Positions 61,072 to 64,000 of a stretch of DNA of 64,000 nt are shown here, one piece after another. The stretch is taken from assembly GCA_029449235.1 (NCBI GenBank), contig JANATG010000007.1, positions 1,550,001 to 1,614,000 of the forward strand. Reading direction: 5' to 3'. The translations under genes and the position numbers were made by a program. Position 1 is the first letter of the stretch. The number at the start of each line of letters is the position of its first letter. The notes beneath the pieces are model-generated. The model had not been told where the DNA came from, ran no database searches, and saw only the letters and a program-made list of their open reading frames with translations. This DNA is from Linnemannia schmuckeri. Its lineage: Eukaryota; Mortierellomycota; Mortierellomycetes; Mortierellales; Mortierellaceae.

Positions 61072-62754
61072 TTATTTCTTTTGACGTTGTGCCGCCCGAG
61101 CAGCGGTTGAGAGCACTGGGCCTCGGGCCTTGGTCACTGTTGCTGTCGAAGGTGCGGTGGAGGTAGAAGCTCCAAAGTTGGGAGCAGGGACAGGCGCGAC
61201 ATTCGACAGAGCCGCTGCTGAGGCGGGGGTGTTGATCTTTTTCGGCGTTGCAAGGCGGTTGATAGTTTCGGCCGACACTGGCTTGGAGGATCCAATCTTT
61301 TTGGGTGTGGTTCCCGCCGTTGGCGCCGATGCTGGGGGTGTCGGTCCTAAAGATGTCTTGTCTGTAGTGCTATTTGCTGAATCTGATGCCGCCTTTCGTC
61401 TTGCACCAATTGCTCCTGATACTGAACGAGAAGCGCTGTTGCCCATCGCGTAAAGACTGCTGCCAGCTCGAGTGCTTGATACAGGGATTTTGACAACACG
61501 CTTGAATTTGGGAATAGAGGGAAAGGTACTGTCACCGCTACCGCCGCCGAGACCAGGTGAGCTCTTGGTAGTGGGCAAATCGACCCTTCGCTTCTTGCCG
61601 ACAGGGGAACTAGGTGCGCTGATGGACGATCCCGCAAACTTGCCAATTAGTTTTCTCACCGTTCCAGATGGTGGCGTTGGGCTGCTGTGCTCTCCCATCG
61701 AAACATCGTCGTCCTCGCCGTCCGCGGTCCTTCTTCTCTTCTGCACCTGCGGTGTTGTCGTAATAGAATTCGCTCTAAGCAAATCAAGCGACTATTGAGT
61801 TAATTCCCCGTCGAGGTGCTTGTGAACACCAATCGCAAAAAGTAAAAAATTCACCCTTTAAGAAGACCCACCTCCTGGTTGCTACATTTGCATGCTGATT
61901 GTTGATGCGAGCCTTGCTCAAGGGAAGACCGGACCGCTGCTGAGAGGGAGCCGCCGACCTAGCCTCCCACAACTGTCGACGTTGTGCAATGGGAACAGGT
62001 GAGTCCTCCTTCTTGATATCGTCGCTTGGACTCTTCGCATCGATCTTTTCCTGTTTGATAGTGACGATAGTTTCCTCCTCCTTCTCCTGTTTGATCGTGA
62101 TCGTGCTGCTGCTTGCGGTATCCTTTTCCTGCTTGATGACAACTTCAGTCTCTTCCTTCTCGATCTTAACCTCAACCAAGGTAGGGTCCTGAAGGGGTGA
62201 CGTTTCCTGAACATGCTCATCCATGACCTCTTGCTTGATCAACAGTTCCTCCACTGCCATTGCTTCAGGTTGTGCCTCGGCTTCCTCCGCTGTATCCTGT
62301 CCTTGATGCTGCTGTTGTTCTTCCTCTTGCTCTAGCTCCACCTTGATGGTTGCTACAATGGACTCCTCAGTCTGGACCTCAGGCGCGTCCTCCATAGCGA
62401 CGTCTGTGTCGTCAGTGGGCTGGTGTGATACGCTGTCCTGTTCGGTCTCTTCAATGGTAGTATTGGCGATTGTTGCAGAAGAAGAATGGGCGTGTGATTG
62501 CATGTAGCCTTCGTGCTCTCTCAGCTGTTTCCGCAGCAATTCATTCTATGAGAAATGGATCAAGAGTCAGTGGGTGAGCAAGTGAGTCTGATGCCCGGAG
62601 AGATTGCCCTGGGAAACTCTCTTGTCGCGATTGCAGTAGCCATACATACTTCAGGGGTGGAATCCAATCCGAGCTTGACGCAGGCAGCCTGGAGTTGCAG
62701 TCTGTTCATGCTGGCGAGGGAGGTGTCGAGTGCAGGGGTGTCGTCCAGTGTCAT
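61072..62754 (-). CDS. SAP-like protein with seven SUMO-consensus motifs
   Basis: Three exons: 62754-62650, 62545-61872 and 61774-61072; product 493 aa. Residues about 15-47 (MNRLQLQAACVKLGLDSTPE, then LLRKQLREHE, across intron 1) fit the two-helix SAP motif that binds DNA in chromatin proteins. Residues 100-215 are acidic and contain seven matches to the SUMO site (hydrophobic-K-x-E): IKVE, IKQE, VKIE, three more IKQE and IKKE. The rest is Ser/Thr/Pro-rich and basic, with KKRRVDLP, KRRR and two TPKKI repeats that suggest nuclear localisation. No orthologue is recognised. The second intron uses GTGGGT with acceptor TTAG at 61775, the only nearby pair that restores the long downstream frame with a good donor. 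Function is probably chromatin- or transcription-related (inference). Confidence 0.78.
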
Positions 62755-62975
62755 GTCGTTGGGTATGACGCGGTAGTGTGTAAAAGAAAGGAAGTTGTGT
62801 ATATGTATGAGTGAGAGTGCGCGGAGAAAAATAAACAAAAAGCGGCCTTCAAGCGGACGGAGTGACTGATGAACGCGATTTGCCACCAAAATTTATGTAA
62901 TTGAATAATACGGCTTGAATTATTAAGGCATGGCATATGCAGGGAAATGGGTATTTAATTGTGGATTCTTGGGTA

Positions 62976-63316
62976 TCAAAGTTGCCTCTTCTCAGAGCGC
63001 TTGAACATGATCCATACAATCAAGCCCGCAAAGACTGACAGGCAAGTGCATACGCTAGACAAGAGGAACACTGCCGAGGGCATCGAATCGGAGGTTTTAG
63101 AAAAAACGTAACCGTATAGAAGGGCCGACAGAGACATCACCATTGTGTCCACCACAGCCACGCCGCCGAGCGCCTTTCCTGTTTGATGCGTGGGAACATG
63201 TGAGCTGAGCAAAGATGTGAAGGATGGGAGTGCAATTGAAGCTAATGCTCGAACCGCACATGCTAATACAGAGAGAAGAAAAAGATATAAAGAATGAGAA
63301 TGAATTCCGAAGTCAA

Positions 63317-63349
<33 letters not shown>

Positions 63350-64000
63350 CACATCAATTGAAAAGCGAAGGGCTTAGATATTCCCAGACATGGAATGGTT
63401 CTTTACCCAAGTACAAAGCTGCCTCGGTCTCGAAGAGTGGCACAAGTGCGTATGCAAAAGCATATACGGCGCTACCAAAGATAAAAAACGTCAAATCGTT
63501 CCCTGTGGCAGGTTTGCTTGTTACTCTGGCAGGAACTGTTGAGCTAGAGTTGTCGCCCGAGGAGTATGTGGAGGGATCATAGGCGAAAGTATCGACCTTG
63601 GAGGCTTCCTTGGCACCATAGACCTTCGCATAGAGTTTTTGGAGGAGCGGGAAAATGCCTACGTAAACAATAAAGGTCGAAGCTCCACTCAAAGCAAGGT
63701 AGTAGCCATCCTCCGTGTCTTTCCAGTGGAACACAAGATTCTATCGGTGGTAAGAAAAAGTAAAAAGTATGGCACGTTATTATAAGTCACGCAGTCAGGT
63801 TGTAAGTTTTGACAAGTCGGTGCTTTTTCGAGGGTTGCCGCCTACTTACGGTGTATGGGATGAGGATGATCGAGATGCCTAGATGAGAGTAGAGGATGGA
63901 AATAAGGGACGGTATAAATAGCTGGGGACATTCTGTCCAATTGCTTTTGCAAAGCTAGAAGGCTTCTTTACATCTCACTTACCATTGGATGCGAACTGAA
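62976..64000 (-). CDS. Major facilitator superfamily transporter, C-terminal part (cut by window edge)
   Basis: Visible exons: 64000-63983 (continuing beyond the window), 63878-63850, 63740-63407 and 63262-62976. Hydrophobic segments typical of an MFS carrier are seen: ISIILIPYT, YYLALSGASTFIVYVGIFPLL, DLTFFIFGSAVYAFAYALVPLF, VRALASIALPSFTSLLSS and SAVFLLSSVCTCLSVFAGLIVWIM, giving about five or six membrane helices of the C-terminal half. THQTGKALGGVAVVDTM resembles the drug/tetracycline-type MFS repeat (G-x-x-x-G). A polar loop (about 60 residues, SGDNSSSTVPARV) separates two helices. The substrate cannot be inferred. The last intron contains A31 (63318-63348). The gene ends KRSEKRQL, 222 bp from the SAP-like gene start. 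Confidence 0.8.
63318..63348. repeat. Poly-A tract (A31) in an MFS transporter intron
   Basis: Uninterrupted A run; a T/U tract in the transcript, about 53 nt before the 3' splice site. Confidence 0.9.

Overview
The window looks like nuclear DNA of a filamentous, early-diverging fungus, most likely a Mortierella-type species (Mortierellomycotina). That placement is inference. It rests on short GT-AG introns in nearly every gene, pyrimidine-rich leaders, many A/T homopolymers, long gene-free stretches, and a fungal gene set (LSM6, THR4, VPS74, WOPR regulator, INO1, eIF3g, iron-type GATA factor). I see no rRNA or tRNA gene, CRISPR array, transposon or viral gene. Exon boundaries were assembled by hand from splice motifs, reading frame and family knowledge; every listed multi-exon model that is complete within the window closes in frame.

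Layout, left to right. 1-5.6 kb: a possible first exon at the edge, a secreted tandem double-psi beta-barrel protein, then LSM6 (-) and threonine synthase (+) diverging from a short shared promoter. 6-15.3 kb: two large minus-strand genes, a TBC-domain Rab GAP and a long coiled-coil protein, separated by a 10-bp minisatellite. 15.9-17.6 kb: VPS74/GOLPH3. 17.6-23.9 kb: 6.3 kb with no gene, holding two similar nested hairpins, followed by a WOPR (Gti1/Pac2) regulator with a GC-AG intron. 27.3-28.4 kb: a Tag-type 3-methyladenine DNA glycosylase. 31.4-35.6 kb: inositol-3-phosphate synthase and eIF3 subunit g (+). 36.5-39.5 kb: a proline/tyrosine-rich repeat protein and a secreted, probably GPI-anchored cysteine protein (-). 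42.5-46.2 kb: a DH-PH RhoGEF in eight exons (-). 47-48.1 kb: an uncertain glutamine-rich ORF. 50.0-53.2 kb: a class II (bacterial-type) HMG-CoA reductase (+), convergent with a two-finger iron-type GATA factor (53.2-57.2 kb, -), upstream of which lies a (GA)~123 microsatellite. 58.8-60.7 kb: a ZCCHC17/pNO40-like S1, zinc-knuckle and RS protein (-). 61.1-62.8 kb: a SAP-like protein with seven SUMO-consensus motifs (-). 63.0-64.0 kb: the 3' part of an MFS transporter cut by the window edge.

The genes do not form a pathway cluster; this is an ordinary mix of housekeeping and regulatory loci. The outstanding item is the class II HMG-CoA reductase. All four catalytic positions of the bacterial enzyme are present, but the gene is intron-bearing and carries long low-complexity insertions, which points to an old, domesticated acquisition.
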